The notes under the pieces are model-generated. The model was not told the origin of the DNA. It saw nothing but the letters and a program-made list of their open reading frames with translations, and did no database searches. A program made the position numbers and the translations under genes. Of a stretch of DNA of 64,000 nucleotides, positions 8,125 through 16,869 are shown one piece after another. Source of the DNA: RDYJ01 sp034931405 (GTDB lineage Bacteria; Cyanobacteriota; Cyanobacteriia; Cyanobacteriales; Nostocaceae); the NCBI RefSeq assembly GCF_034931405.1, contig NZ_JAYGHA010000016.1:62001-126000 (forward strand). The letters run 5' to 3'. The number at the start of each line of letters is the position of its first letter. Position 1 is the stretch's first letter.

Positions 8125-8206
8125 TTTTCAACCCACCCCTAGTCGAGATGGTAGTTGAAACATCGCACTTCAATAAATGCGATCGCAATAACTAACCTTT
8201 CAACCC
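8125..8206 (-). CRISPR. CRISPR remnant: one full V-K-type repeat, one spacer, one truncated repeat
   Basis: On the minus strand a 37-nt repeat (8161-8125) starts GTTTCAAC, contains CGACTAGGGGTGGGTTGAAA and has GTTTCAAC/GTTGAAA inverted ends. A 35-nt spacer (8196-8162) separates it from another repeat 3' end, GGGTTGAAAG (8206-8197). The 72-nt period is normal for CRISPR. The repeat closely resembles, from memory, those of cyanobacterial Cas12k transposons. No cas gene is present in the window. Confidence 0.65.
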
Positions 8207-8216
8207 ATTAATCAGT

Positions 8217-8339
8217 TGTACAGTCATAGGTGCAATTAGTTATGCTTTAACTATCCGATTATTAGCACCAAAATTATGGCAGCAAGCATTAGCATTAGCC
8301 ATTTTAGCTATCTCACCCCTCAAAAATCATCACAAATAA
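8217..8339 (+). pseudogene. Possible remnant of a protein C-terminus
   Basis: Forty codons ending at TAA read as a plausible hydrophobic protein tail ('YALTIRLLAPKLWQQALALA'), but no start codon or longer frame precedes it. It could be the end of a deleted gene of the island, or chance. The next gene starts 15 bp later. Confidence 0.25.
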
Positions 8340-8354
8340 ATATTCGGTTTCCCC

Positions 8355-10520
8355 ATGCCTAATCCAGACAACTTAAATGCCTATCCTCCCATTTTTATTG
8401 TCGGAATGCCCCGTTCTGGTACAACCCTGATGACAGCCATGTTGTCAGCCCATCCTCACATTGCTATTCCCTCAGAAACTCATTTTCTCCGCCATTGGAT
8501 TAAGCAATACTCTCACTTAGATTTAACTAATCCCACTCATTTTGCAGACTTCTGGCAAGAGTTTACCCATAGTCAACATTTTTCTCGCCTCGACATCAAT
8601 CCTCAAACTACCTATAGGCTTATTCTCAACACAGGTAAGACAGACTTTCCAACCATCTTTACCAGCATACTACAGGAATATGCGACCCAGAGACAAAAAA
8701 CACGCTGGGGCGAAAAAACACCCGATCACTATCAATCACTGAATCTGCTGTTTGATTGGTATCCTCAAGCTAAAATTATCTGGATGGTAAGAGATCCCAG
8801 GGCTGTTACCGCTTCCCTCCTCACCATGCCTTGGGCAAACTCCTATGTTAATAGACACGCTATAACTTGGCGAGACAGTATTCAGCAACTTAAAAAATGG
8901 GTCGAAGATCAGCGAGTGATTAGTATTAACTATGAAAACCTCATTAATCATACCGAAGCTATTTTAAAACAAGTATGTGAATTTATTAATGAAGACTATA
9001 CATCAATGATGATTTTTGGGCGTTCTCAAACCACTAGTCCGTTAATTAACTATCAAGGGAGCGCGAAAATTAATAAATCTCAGGCTTTAAAACAGATTGA
9101 TTCTACTCCTATCTATAAGTGGCAAGCACAATTATCATCTACAGAAATTGCCATTATTGAACAGATAACTCGCTGTGAAATGCTCGCACAAAACTATCAC
9201 CCTCTTACTAATAGCCTAAGTATAAAAGGATGGCTAGAATGGATTAAGTTAATCGTTTTGCGGCAAAAAGAACGTTTAATTAAAAATGGCTCAAATTTTA
9301 AAGCTTGGCTGAAAAAATTAGCATTTGTACAAACAATTCTTCAGTTTATTGATCCTGTAATCAGTCTTCAAGCTAAAACCATCAATCTTTGTTTTGGCAC
9401 TAGAACGGCTCAATCTTTTAACAACTGGACTGATTATTTCCAAAAACAACCCATTGCTGGTTATATAGGATTTGTTGGCTATCAAAATCTAGGGGATGAA
9501 GCTTTATATCTAGGATTTAAAAAGCTATTTACTAATCAAAATATTTTACTTTATTATTCTAGGGCTGAACCTGACTATCGCCAACAATATAAATCTGCAC
9601 CAATTGAGTTAATATTGTATCGTAATTTAATTAAGCGAGACAATTTTTATGACTTTGTTTTTTTAGGAGGTGGCACACTCATTCATTGGCAAAGTTATCT
9701 AGACTGGTTTCAAGAAGCACTCCATCAGGGAAAACCCGGCATTGTTTTGGGGACAGGTGTAGCAGATCCTGCTTTTTGGCAAGAAAAGCGCCCAGAAGTC
9801 AACTATACTCAATTAATGGCTGATTGGGTTTCTGTCCTCAAAGATGCTTCCTATGTTGCCGTCAGAGGGTTTCAATCGGCACGAATTCTAGAAGCGCATG
9901 GTTTAACTAAACCTCAAGTAATTGGTGATCCTGCCCTCTCACTTTGTATTCCTAGACAATTGAATTTCTCTCGGCAAAGAATTATCGGGATTAATTTAGG
10001 AAGTCACGGATTTATCAAAGGCGAGCAAAATCACATTAATGAAGTGATTGCTTGTGTTGTCCACCATCTTCTTTTATTGGGTTGGCAGGTTGAGTTTTTA
10101 CCTCTCCATAAAAGTGATTTTCAACTGGGACAAACTTTAATTCACCAATACCATCTACCCCATGTTTCTATTTGGCAAGAGTTTACAAATATCGAAAAAA
10201 CCCTAGCCAGGATTCAATCTTATGACTTAGTTTTAGGGCAACGGCTACATTCTGCCGTTCTTGCTTGTGGGTGCGGTGTTCCTACTATTCTGTTAGAATA
10301 TCAACCCAAATGTCGTGATTTTATGGAATCCATAGAACAGCAAAAGTTTTGTCTGCCCACAGATGCTTTGGAATTAGATCATATTTATTCTCTGATTGAT
10401 GACATTGACCATAATTATCAAGAACACTCTCAGCAGCTAGTTTCCATCGGAAATGCTTACCGATTTAAGCAAAAACAAGCGGCTCAACATAGCATGAATT
10501 TAATATCACTTCTCACCTAG
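8355..10520 (+). CDS. Fusion of a sulfotransferase and a polysaccharide pyruvyltransferase
   Basis: Residues 10-290 form a PAPS-dependent sulfotransferase: the 5'-phosphosulfate loop 'GMPRSGTTL' (residues 17-25) and the 3'-phosphate region 'MVRDPRAVTASLL' are both intact. A linker of about 80 residues follows. Residues 370-720 form a polysaccharide pyruvyltransferase domain (CsaB/WcaK-like) with 'GYQNLGDEALYLG', 'FLGGGTLIHW', 'AVRGFQSARIL', 'VIGDPAL' and 'GQRLHSAVLACGCGVP'. Together these suggest that one protein adds sulfate and a pyruvyl ketal to the same saccharide. It is the first intact gene of the island after the CAST-like end, and the glycan genes that follow read the same way. Confidence 0.8.
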   Translation: MPNPDNLNAYPPIFIVGMPRSGTTLMTAMLSAHPHIAIPSETHFLRHWIKQYSHLDLTNPTHFADFWQEFTHSQHFSRLDINPQTTYRLILNTGKTDFPTIFTSILQEYATQRQKTRWGEKTPDHYQSLNLLFDWYPQAKIIWMVRDPRAVTASLLTMPWANSYVNRHAITWRDSIQQLKKWVEDQRVISINYENLINHTEAILKQVCEFINEDYTSMMIFGRSQTTSPLINYQGSAKINKSQALKQIDSTPIYKWQAQLSSTEIAIIEQITRCEMLAQNYHPLTNSLSIKGWLEWIKLIVLRQKERLIKNGSNFKAWLKKLAFVQTILQFIDPVISLQAKTINLCFGTRTAQSFNNWTDYFQKQPIAGYIGFVGYQNLGDEALYLGFKKLFTNQNILLYYSRAEPDYRQQYKSAPIELILYRNLIKRDNFYDFVFLGGGTLIHWQSYLDWFQEALHQGKPGIVLGTGVADPAFWQEKRPEVNYTQLMADWVSVLKDASYVAVRGFQSARILEAHGLTKPQVIGDPALSLCIPRQLNFSRQRIIGINLGSHGFIKGEQNHINEVIACVVHHLLLLGWQVEFLPLHKSDFQLGQTLIHQYHLPHVSIWQEFTNIEKTLARIQSYDLVLGQRLHSAVLACGCGVPTILLEYQPKCRDFMESIEQQKFCLPTDALELDHIYSLIDDIDHNYQEHSQQLVSIGNAYRFKQKQAAQHSMNLISLLT

Positions 10521-10541
10521 CATTAGTTAAAAAGTAAAATT

Positions 10542-11438
10542 ATGAGTCCTGAACTTTTTTTATCCGAGTTAGTTAAAGGCAATCACCATAAAGGGGGCTT
10601 AAAATGTCTAAAATTATTTGATGTTAACCACAACTTTTTTGATAATTTGCAGCAGGAAATTACTGCTTTAATTAAAGCCAATCAACCCTCTGACGTGAAG
10701 GACAAAGAACACCTGAGTAATTGGTCTAATCCCTATGGTGATGTCATGCAGTTTTCTTTGCTCAATCGTTCGGGGAAATTTGATGACACTTCATCAGATC
10801 ATGACTTGACTGTAGCAGGAAAATTATTTCACCACAGGGAAAAGTACCCTACAATTGCTAGATTTATTGACGTTTTTCCTCATGCTTATAATATGAGAAT
10901 AATGGGATTAGGACAAAAAGGAGGTTTATCTCCTCATGAAGAACATATTGTTATCGCTCATCAGAAGCGGGGTTTAAAAAGTTATTATTCCCTAAGAGCA
11001 AGATTTCATTTACCTATTATCACTAACGATCAAGCTGAACTTTTGATAGAAAATCAAATCTATCATTTTACAACAGGTTCAATTTTCTTTTTTAATAATG
11101 GTTGTATTCATTCAGCCTATAATAGAGGAACAGAACCGAGATATCATTTAATTTGGGATATGCTATTAACTCAGGAGACTTTTGAACTCATGTTTTCTGA
11201 TGAATATCATCCCCTTCCTGATTTTCTGACTAAACTTATTGGTCAAGATAGAATCCTAGTTACTCGTCGTCAAGAAAACATAAAAGAATATCAAATTATG
11301 GGTCGGGGGAAAGAATTATACGACTTACTCAAGTTAAATATTTTCGGCATTAAACCCTATATTTTCCAAAACTTATGGAATGAATGGACATATTTAAAGC
11401 ATCACAAATTCGGAAAAATTGAGTTTTTTAAAATTTAG
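10542..11438 (+). CDS. Aspartyl/asparaginyl beta-hydroxylase-like 2-oxoglutarate oxygenase
   Basis: The central region fits the Asp/Asn beta-hydroxylase family of Fe(II)/2-oxoglutarate oxygenases. An iron-binding His lies in 'LSPHEEH' (about residue 131), the second in 'NGCIHSAYN' (about residue 190), and the oxoglutarate-binding Arg in 'EPRYHLIWD'. In cyanobacteria this fold also hydroxylates lipids, peptides and small molecules, so the substrate is open. It begins 21 bp after the sulfotransferase fusion and ends 6 bp before the methyltransferase, which supports one operon. At 298 residues it is a single-domain form. Confidence 0.7.
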   Translation: MSPELFLSELVKGNHHKGGLKCLKLFDVNHNFFDNLQQEITALIKANQPSDVKDKEHLSNWSNPYGDVMQFSLLNRSGKFDDTSSDHDLTVAGKLFHHREKYPTIARFIDVFPHAYNMRIMGLGQKGGLSPHEEHIVIAHQKRGLKSYYSLRARFHLPIITNDQAELLIENQIYHFTTGSIFFFNNGCIHSAYNRGTEPRYHLIWDMLLTQETFELMFSDEYHPLPDFLTKLIGQDRILVTRRQENIKEYQIMGRGKELYDLLKLNIFGIKPYIFQNLWNEWTYLKHHKFGKIEFFKI

Positions 11439-11444
11439 TTATTT

Positions 11445-12218
11445 ATGAATAATCCAAACTTTAAACATCAAGATCCATCCAATTTAAGATCAATGCTAGA
11501 TAATTCTTCTCAAGACCCCTCAAAGGGAAATTGGAAACATTTAGAACAGTATGTCAACTTTGCTCCCCGTTCCCAAGTCCTAGATTTTTGTATTGCACTT
11601 TCAGCACATATTCCCGGAAATATAATTGAGTTTGGAGTAGCTTATGGAGATTCAACGAAGGTAATTCGTAATTCTCTTCAACGACATCAAAAATTTGGTT
11701 TTTATTCTGCAAAACAAATCTTCGCTTGTGATTCTTTTGAAGGGTTACGAGAAAAATTTGAAAATGCAGAGGTAGGAACTTTTGCTTGCGAACCCCCTAA
11801 AATACCCGGAGTTAAAATTGTCAAAGGCTATTTTGAAGATAGTCTCACACCAGAATTAGCTAGAACAGTAGGTAAAGTCAGTTTTGCTCATTTGGATGCT
11901 GATCTTTATTCTTCAACCTATTGCGCTCTCACTTGGTTAACACCTCTACTACAGACTGGTAGTTTATTATTATTTGATGAATTTTTAGGAGAGAATCAAT
12001 CAGAAAAAAGAGCTTTCTTAGATTGGTTAGCAGCAACAGGTATCAAGACTGTTTTAATTGCTGAATTTGGACGTGAACCCAGTGGTTGGGGTGAAACAAC
12101 AGATCGTCGTTTAGTTTATCAAGTTATCAAAGATGAAACAGTAGCTATTAAACCTGTAAGTTTGAGAGCAAAATTAATATCAAAGTTGCGAGCTTATCGG
12201 CAAAAATTAGGTGTCTAA
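11445..12218 (+). CDS. TylF/MycF-like SAM-dependent methyltransferase
   Basis: Class I methyltransferase of the macrocin O-methyltransferase (TylF) type, 257 residues. The SAM-binding motif is 'IIEFGVAYGDST' near residue 60. Motifs 'ACDSFEGL', 'FAHLDADLYSST' and 'SLLLFDEFLGEN' follow; in TylF-like enzymes the acidic residues of the last two bind Mg2+. The family methylates sugar hydroxyls, so a role in capping or decorating a glycan fits the neighbours. Start ATG follows the previous stop by only 6 bp. Confidence 0.75.
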   Translation: MNNPNFKHQDPSNLRSMLDNSSQDPSKGNWKHLEQYVNFAPRSQVLDFCIALSAHIPGNIIEFGVAYGDSTKVIRNSLQRHQKFGFYSAKQIFACDSFEGLREKFENAEVGTFACEPPKIPGVKIVKGYFEDSLTPELARTVGKVSFAHLDADLYSSTYCALTWLTPLLQTGSLLLFDEFLGENQSEKRAFLDWLAATGIKTVLIAEFGREPSGWGETTDRRLVYQVIKDETVAIKPVSLRAKLISKLRAYRQKLGV

Positions 12219-12255
12219 CAATGTTAATGTAGCTCACTGATTGGAGAAACCCTAT

Positions 12256-13326
12256 ATGTCAATTATAAGAGTTGTTTTTCTTTCCAATTGGCAACTTCAT
12301 AATCCTTACCAAAAACTTTTAGCAGAACAGTTAATCAGTCAAGGATGTCAGGTAGAAATTTATTATTGTGATCTCATTTTTCTGCCTTTTTTTATGAAGT
12401 TTTGGCAACCAACTATTTTACACATTCATACCTTACATCCTTTTCTTGTTAGTAAGCATAAATTCTATCAACCTCTTAAGACATTTGTGTTTCTGATTCA
12501 AATTTTAATTTTAAAAATATTGCAAATTAAAATTGTTTGGACAGTACATGAATGGAATGATAAAATGGCTGGGGGTAAATATTCCCTAAATCAGACTCAC
12601 ATTTTTATTATAGATAAATTCCTTGATGCTCTGATTACCCACAGTAATTTCACTAAGCTAGAATTAGCTAAATCTTTTGAAAATTTAGTGAATAAAAATA
12701 AATTATTCGTAGTTTCTCATGCTAACTACATTGATTATTATCCCAATCAAATCAATCAACAAGAAGCCAGAAAAAATCTCGGAATTCCAGCCAAAACCTT
12801 CGTTTTTCTCCTGTTTGGCAACATCTATCCTTATAAAGGTTTTATTCAAGCAATTGAAGCTTTTCAAGCATTACCACCAGATAATATATATTTATTAATT
12901 GCTGGTAAACCAGTTGATCAAAATATTGCTATTCTTATTGAAAATAAAATCAAAAATAGCGAAAATATTTCATTTTCTCCAAAATTTATTGCTAATGATC
13001 AAGTCCAGTTATATTTCAATGCTTCTGATTGTGCTATAATGCCATATCAGGTTTTTACTACTTCAGGAATTGCTCTACTGGCAATGTCTTTTGGAAGAGT
13101 TTGCATAGCCCCGAAAATAGGACATTTTAGTGAAATTCTTGATCAATATGGGGCTTTTCTCTATGACCCTAACGCCAATGATGGATTGTTACAATCTATG
13201 AAATTTGCAATAGACAATCAGTATCACATTTTGGATATGGGAAAACATAATTTTACCATTGCCCAGCAATGGAATTGGCATTTAATGGCTCAACAAACTT
13301 TAAAGATTTACACTGAAAACCTATGA
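12256..13326 (+). CDS. GT4-type glycosyltransferase
   Basis: Retaining GT-B glycosyltransferase. The start at 12256 is chosen because GGAG lies 9 bases upstream; a TTG 15 bases earlier is also in frame. The N-terminal half is very hydrophobic and the donor-binding half starts with 'FGNIYPYKGFIQAIEAF' near residue 187. 'PYQVFTTSGIALLAMSFG' corresponds to the nucleotide-sugar loop with the family's conserved acidic residue not obvious. The stop codon overlaps the next start (ATGA), indicating coupling to the ABC exporter. Confidence 0.75.
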   Translation: MSIIRVVFLSNWQLHNPYQKLLAEQLISQGCQVEIYYCDLIFLPFFMKFWQPTILHIHTLHPFLVSKHKFYQPLKTFVFLIQILILKILQIKIVWTVHEWNDKMAGGKYSLNQTHIFIIDKFLDALITHSNFTKLELAKSFENLVNKNKLFVVSHANYIDYYPNQINQQEARKNLGIPAKTFVFLLFGNIYPYKGFIQAIEAFQALPPDNIYLLIAGKPVDQNIAILIENKIKNSENISFSPKFIANDQVQLYFNASDCAIMPYQVFTTSGIALLAMSFGRVCIAPKIGHFSEILDQYGAFLYDPNANDGLLQSMKFAIDNQYHILDMGKHNFTIAQQWNWHLMAQQTLKIYTENL

Positions 13327-15068
13327 TTAAATATTTAGAAAAAGTCTTTTACGTTCTCAATATCAAGAAAACGAAATTAGTTTTAATTCTGCTCACGGTA
13401 ACTGGTGCATCGGTACTAGAAGCCATGGGGATTAGACTCATTTCCCCCTTTATTATAGTCGCTTCCCAACCAGAATTTATTACTAAAATATCTTGGCTCT
13501 ATTGGATTTACCAAAAATCAGGAATCAGGGATGATAATTACTGGATAACTATCCTTGGTTGTGTTTTTATGCTGGTACTTTTTATTAATTCTACTTTATA
13601 TATACTCTCCCAAAATTATATCAATAAATTCTATAATCACCAAAAAACTAGACTAATTTTAAGATTACTTAAAGGATATTTGAAATTACCTTATACATTT
13701 CACCTCAGTAAAAATAGTGCAGATATAGTCAAAAATATTGTGTTTGAGGTTAGCCATTTCTCTCAACAATGTATGGCACCTTTATTAAATAGTGTTAGTA
13801 ATTTGGTCGTAGTTTTAGTGCTAGGTATTCTTTTAGCTAGAACTAACAGGTTATTGTTATCTTTGATTTTAACTATTCTCTTACCTGTATTGATTTTCTG
13901 TTATTATATCTGGGGAAAAATTAGACGATGGGGTGAGATACAATCCAAATCTAAGCAAGAGATGATGTTAATTCTCAATCATAGCTTAGGCAGCTTAAAA
14001 GAAACTCAGGTGATTGGTTGTGAATCCTATTTTGAGCAACAGTTACTACAACCAACTCATAATTTAGAACAAGCAACTACTTTTTTTCAAAATTACCAAA
14101 TACTACCAAAAATTTTCATTGAAATTACTCTAATTTTATCAATTATTATCTTTATAGCTATCTCCAAAATATTCTGGAATCAAAACATTGCTGAACTAAA
14201 CTCAACTTTAGGTATTTTTGCTCTTTCGGCATTACGAATAATTCCCGCAGCATCCAGTCTAATATCATCTATCAATTATCTTCAAAATTCTCACTATGCT
14301 CTAGAGACAATTTACAACGATTTAAATCAAATAGATAAAGTTAGTCATTCGCAAAAGTTTGATAATTTAACTCATGAAAATCAAGTAATGTATTTTCACA
14401 ATCAACTTGAGTTGAGTCAGATAAATTACTGTTATCCCGATACATCAGAACTGGTACTTAGGGATATATCTTTAACAATTAACAAAGGAGAATCAATAGC
14501 GATAATTGGTAAATCAGGTGCGGGAAAAACTACTTTAGTTGATGTTATTCTAGGAATTTTAAAGCCTGAAAAGGGCGAGATTATGGTTGATGGAATATCC
14601 ATTTATCAAAATTTGCGTGCCTGGCAAAATATAATTGGTTATGTTCCCCAATCTATTTTCCTAATGGATGATACTATAGAGCATAATATTGCCTTTGGAA
14701 TTGAAAAGGAACAGATTGATTTAGAAAGATTGTATCAATCCATTGAAATGTCTCAATTGACAGAAATGATTGCACAACTTCCCCAAGGTATTAAAACACT
14801 TGTGGGTGAACGAGGAGTGCGTTTATCAGGAGGTCAACGTCAACGGATTGGCATTGCGCGTGTTCTTTATCATCAGCGGAAAATATTAGTTTTTGACGAA
14901 GCAACTTCTGCGTTAGATAATGAAACAGAGAAAAGCGTTAATCAGGCAATTCAAGCGTTATCTGGTCAAGTTACTATGATTATTGTTGCCCATCGTTTAA
15001 CGACAATAACCCACTGCGATCGCCTTTATGTGTTAGATCAAGAAAATCATACAATTAGTGAAGCCTGA
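13323..15068 (+). CDS. ABC exporter (fused membrane and ATPase domains, MsbA/PglK-like)
   Basis: Half-transporter of 581 residues. The N-terminal membrane domain has about six helices (residues 15-330) and the C-terminal nucleotide-binding domain spans residues 345-581. Motifs are complete: Walker A 'GKSGAGKTTL' near 395, Q-loop 'YVPQS', signature 'LSGGQRQRIGIARVL' near 500, Walker B 'ILVFDEATSALD' and H-loop 'VAHRLTT'. Such proteins flip lipids, lipid-linked glycans or secondary metabolites as homodimers. Its place among glycosyltransferases and sulfotransferases makes a lipid-linked saccharide or glycolipid the likely cargo. It overlaps the previous gene by 4 bp. Confidence 0.87.
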   Translation: MIKYLEKVFYVLNIKKTKLVLILLTVTGASVLEAMGIRLISPFIIVASQPEFITKISWLYWIYQKSGIRDDNYWITILGCVFMLVLFINSTLYILSQNYINKFYNHQKTRLILRLLKGYLKLPYTFHLSKNSADIVKNIVFEVSHFSQQCMAPLLNSVSNLVVVLVLGILLARTNRLLLSLILTILLPVLIFCYYIWGKIRRWGEIQSKSKQEMMLILNHSLGSLKETQVIGCESYFEQQLLQPTHNLEQATTFFQNYQILPKIFIEITLILSIIIFIAISKIFWNQNIAELNSTLGIFALSALRIIPAASSLISSINYLQNSHYALETIYNDLNQIDKVSHSQKFDNLTHENQVMYFHNQLELSQINYCYPDTSELVLRDISLTINKGESIAIIGKSGAGKTTLVDVILGILKPEKGEIMVDGISIYQNLRAWQNIIGYVPQSIFLMDDTIEHNIAFGIEKEQIDLERLYQSIEMSQLTEMIAQLPQGIKTLVGERGVRLSGGQRQRIGIARVLYHQRKILVFDEATSALDNETEKSVNQAIQALSGQVTMIIVAHRLTTITHCDRLYVLDQENHTISEA

Positions 15069-15072
15069 AATT

Positions 15073-15972
15073 ATGAACTTAAACCAAGATTTGATGGAAG
15101 ACCCCTTGGTTATTTTTACACACATTCAAAAAACAGCAGGAACTACCCTACAATCAATAATCAAGCAGAATTATCGGAGTAATCAAATAATTACAGTTCC
15201 CCATCGTCAACCTTTTTCAGAAGTCATCGAATCAGTTCAAAATCAAGTTAACACATCAAAAATTAAGATTATTCAAGGTCACATTGGGTTTGGATTACAT
15301 AACTATTTACCTAAAAGTTATGGTTATATTACTTTACTCCGTGATCCTGTCCAAAGGGTGATTTCATCTTATTATTTTCGACAAACTAATCCAGATACTA
15401 AACCAATGACCTTAGAAGAATTTTGTCTAGCAAGGGAAAGTAATGCAATGACTAAATGGTTATCTGGACTAGAGTTTCCCTATCAAGTTTCAATCGGCTT
15501 TAAAGATTTGAAAAAAGCAAAAGAAGAAGGTGATACTCGCTTAATTAATTATCATAATCAAGATATTTTGCAACTCTTAGAACTGGCAAAGCAAAATCTC
15601 AAAGATAATTTTAAAGTCATTGGAATCACTGAAAAATTTGATGAAACTTTAATCTTGATGAAACATTATTTAGGCTGGAGAAATATTTATTATTATCGTC
15701 AGAGAGTCGCTACTAATAAACCACCAGAGTCTGCATTTTCACCGGAGATACTGACTTTCATTCAAAAACATAATCAATTTGATATTCAACTCTACGAATA
15801 TGCCCTAGAATTATTTAACAAACAGATTAATGAATATGGTTCTTTCTTTGAAGAGGATTTGCAAAAATTTCAAACTTTCAATTCAGTCATTGGTAAAGTT
15901 TATGCAGGTTCTGATAAAGTGAGGCAGATTCTGAGAATTAAAAGTCATATTAATCGTCTATTCTCTAATTAA
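15073..15972 (+). CDS. Sulfotransferase (heparan-sulfate-type family)
   Basis: The N-terminus 'VIFTHIQKTAGTTLQ' is the P-loop of the Sulfotransfer_2 family, whose animal members sulfate heparan sugars. The 3'-phosphate-binding block is 'LLRDPVQRVISSYYFRQ'. This family transfers sulfate from PAPS to carbohydrate hydroxyls. ATG 15073 is preferred over a GTG at 15058, which would overlap the exporter. This is the second sulfotransferase of the island and is of a different family from the one at 8355, so two distinct sulfation steps are likely. Confidence 0.78.
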   Translation: MNLNQDLMEDPLVIFTHIQKTAGTTLQSIIKQNYRSNQIITVPHRQPFSEVIESVQNQVNTSKIKIIQGHIGFGLHNYLPKSYGYITLLRDPVQRVISSYYFRQTNPDTKPMTLEEFCLARESNAMTKWLSGLEFPYQVSIGFKDLKKAKEEGDTRLINYHNQDILQLLELAKQNLKDNFKVIGITEKFDETLILMKHYLGWRNIYYYRQRVATNKPPESAFSPEILTFIQKHNQFDIQLYEYALELFNKQINEYGSFFEEDLQKFQTFNSVIGKVYAGSDKVRQILRIKSHINRLFSN

Positions 15973-16001
15973 ATTTTAAATTTATAAACTCTAAAAAAAT
16001 C

Positions 16002-16850
16002 ATGAATAATCTACAATCTAACGGAGTTATTTATATTGTTACTGGTGAAAACTGTAGTTATGAAGCTTGTCAATCAGCAATTAGCCTAAAGCGTCATAAC
16101 CCTGATTTATCAATTACAATTTTTACCGATCAACAAGTGCAAGAGGACTGTTTTGAGCGGGTAATTCCTATCTCTACCTACATATATAATAGTTGTCGTC
16201 AAAGTGCTAAATTGTCTTATCTAGCACAATCTCCCTATCAAAATACTTTATATCTAGATAGTGATACTTATATTTGCGATGATATTCGGGAATTGTTTAT
16301 GCTTTTAGAAAAGTTCGATCTAGCTGCTGCTCACGCGTCCCAACGTTGGGGGGTAGAATATACAGTGGAAAATATTCCTGACTGTTTTCCCGAATTTAAT
16401 GCTGGGATACTTCTATTTAAAAAATCTCCTCAAGTTGAGGAATTTTTCAACACTTGGTTATCTCTATATCAGCGAGATTTAAAACGTAACTTAGTTTCAA
16501 ACTACCTACCAGATCAACCCACTTTCCGAGAAGCAATATACCATAGTAATTTAAGAGTTGCCACCTTAACCCCAGAATACAATTGTCGTTTTATTCAGCC
16601 TGGGTTTGTGAATAAAGCTGTGAAAATTCTTCATGGGAGGCATTTTAATTTGTCAAACATTGCTGAGACTATTAATGTTAATAATAAGCGGCGAATTCAC
16701 TATATGGGAATGAGAGGCAATCTAAAAATAGTTAAACATCATCAAGACTTAACTCAGGTTAAGCAATATATCCGTTTCCGACAATCTCTCCAACAAAGAG
16801 GCTGGCGAGAAACTTTTGTGTTGGCACTAAAAGAAATTTTTAAAAAATAA
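16002..16850 (+). CDS. GT-A type glycosyltransferase (GT8-like)
   Basis: Nucleotide-diphospho-sugar transferase fold of 282 residues. The DxD metal-binding motif is in 'LYLDSDTYI' near residue 85. 'FNAGILLFKKSP' is the acceptor-side block of GT8-like enzymes, and 'LHGRHF' supplies a later His. The donor sugar cannot be predicted. The + strand position 30 bp after the sulfotransferase places it in the same glycan operon. Confidence 0.7.
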   Translation: MNNLQSNGVIYIVTGENCSYEACQSAISLKRHNPDLSITIFTDQQVQEDCFERVIPISTYIYNSCRQSAKLSYLAQSPYQNTLYLDSDTYICDDIRELFMLLEKFDLAAAHASQRWGVEYTVENIPDCFPEFNAGILLFKKSPQVEEFFNTWLSLYQRDLKRNLVSNYLPDQPTFREAIYHSNLRVATLTPEYNCRFIQPGFVNKAVKILHGRHFNLSNIAETINVNNKRRIHYMGMRGNLKIVKHHQDLTQVKQYIRFRQSLQQRGWRETFVLALKEIFKK

Positions 16851-16869
16851 TAAAGAGGACAATTCTAAA

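Noticed and set aside
8125..8206. Functional CRISPR-Cas immune array
   Set aside because: There is only one full repeat and no cas gene within the window; a transposon-linked remnant fits better.
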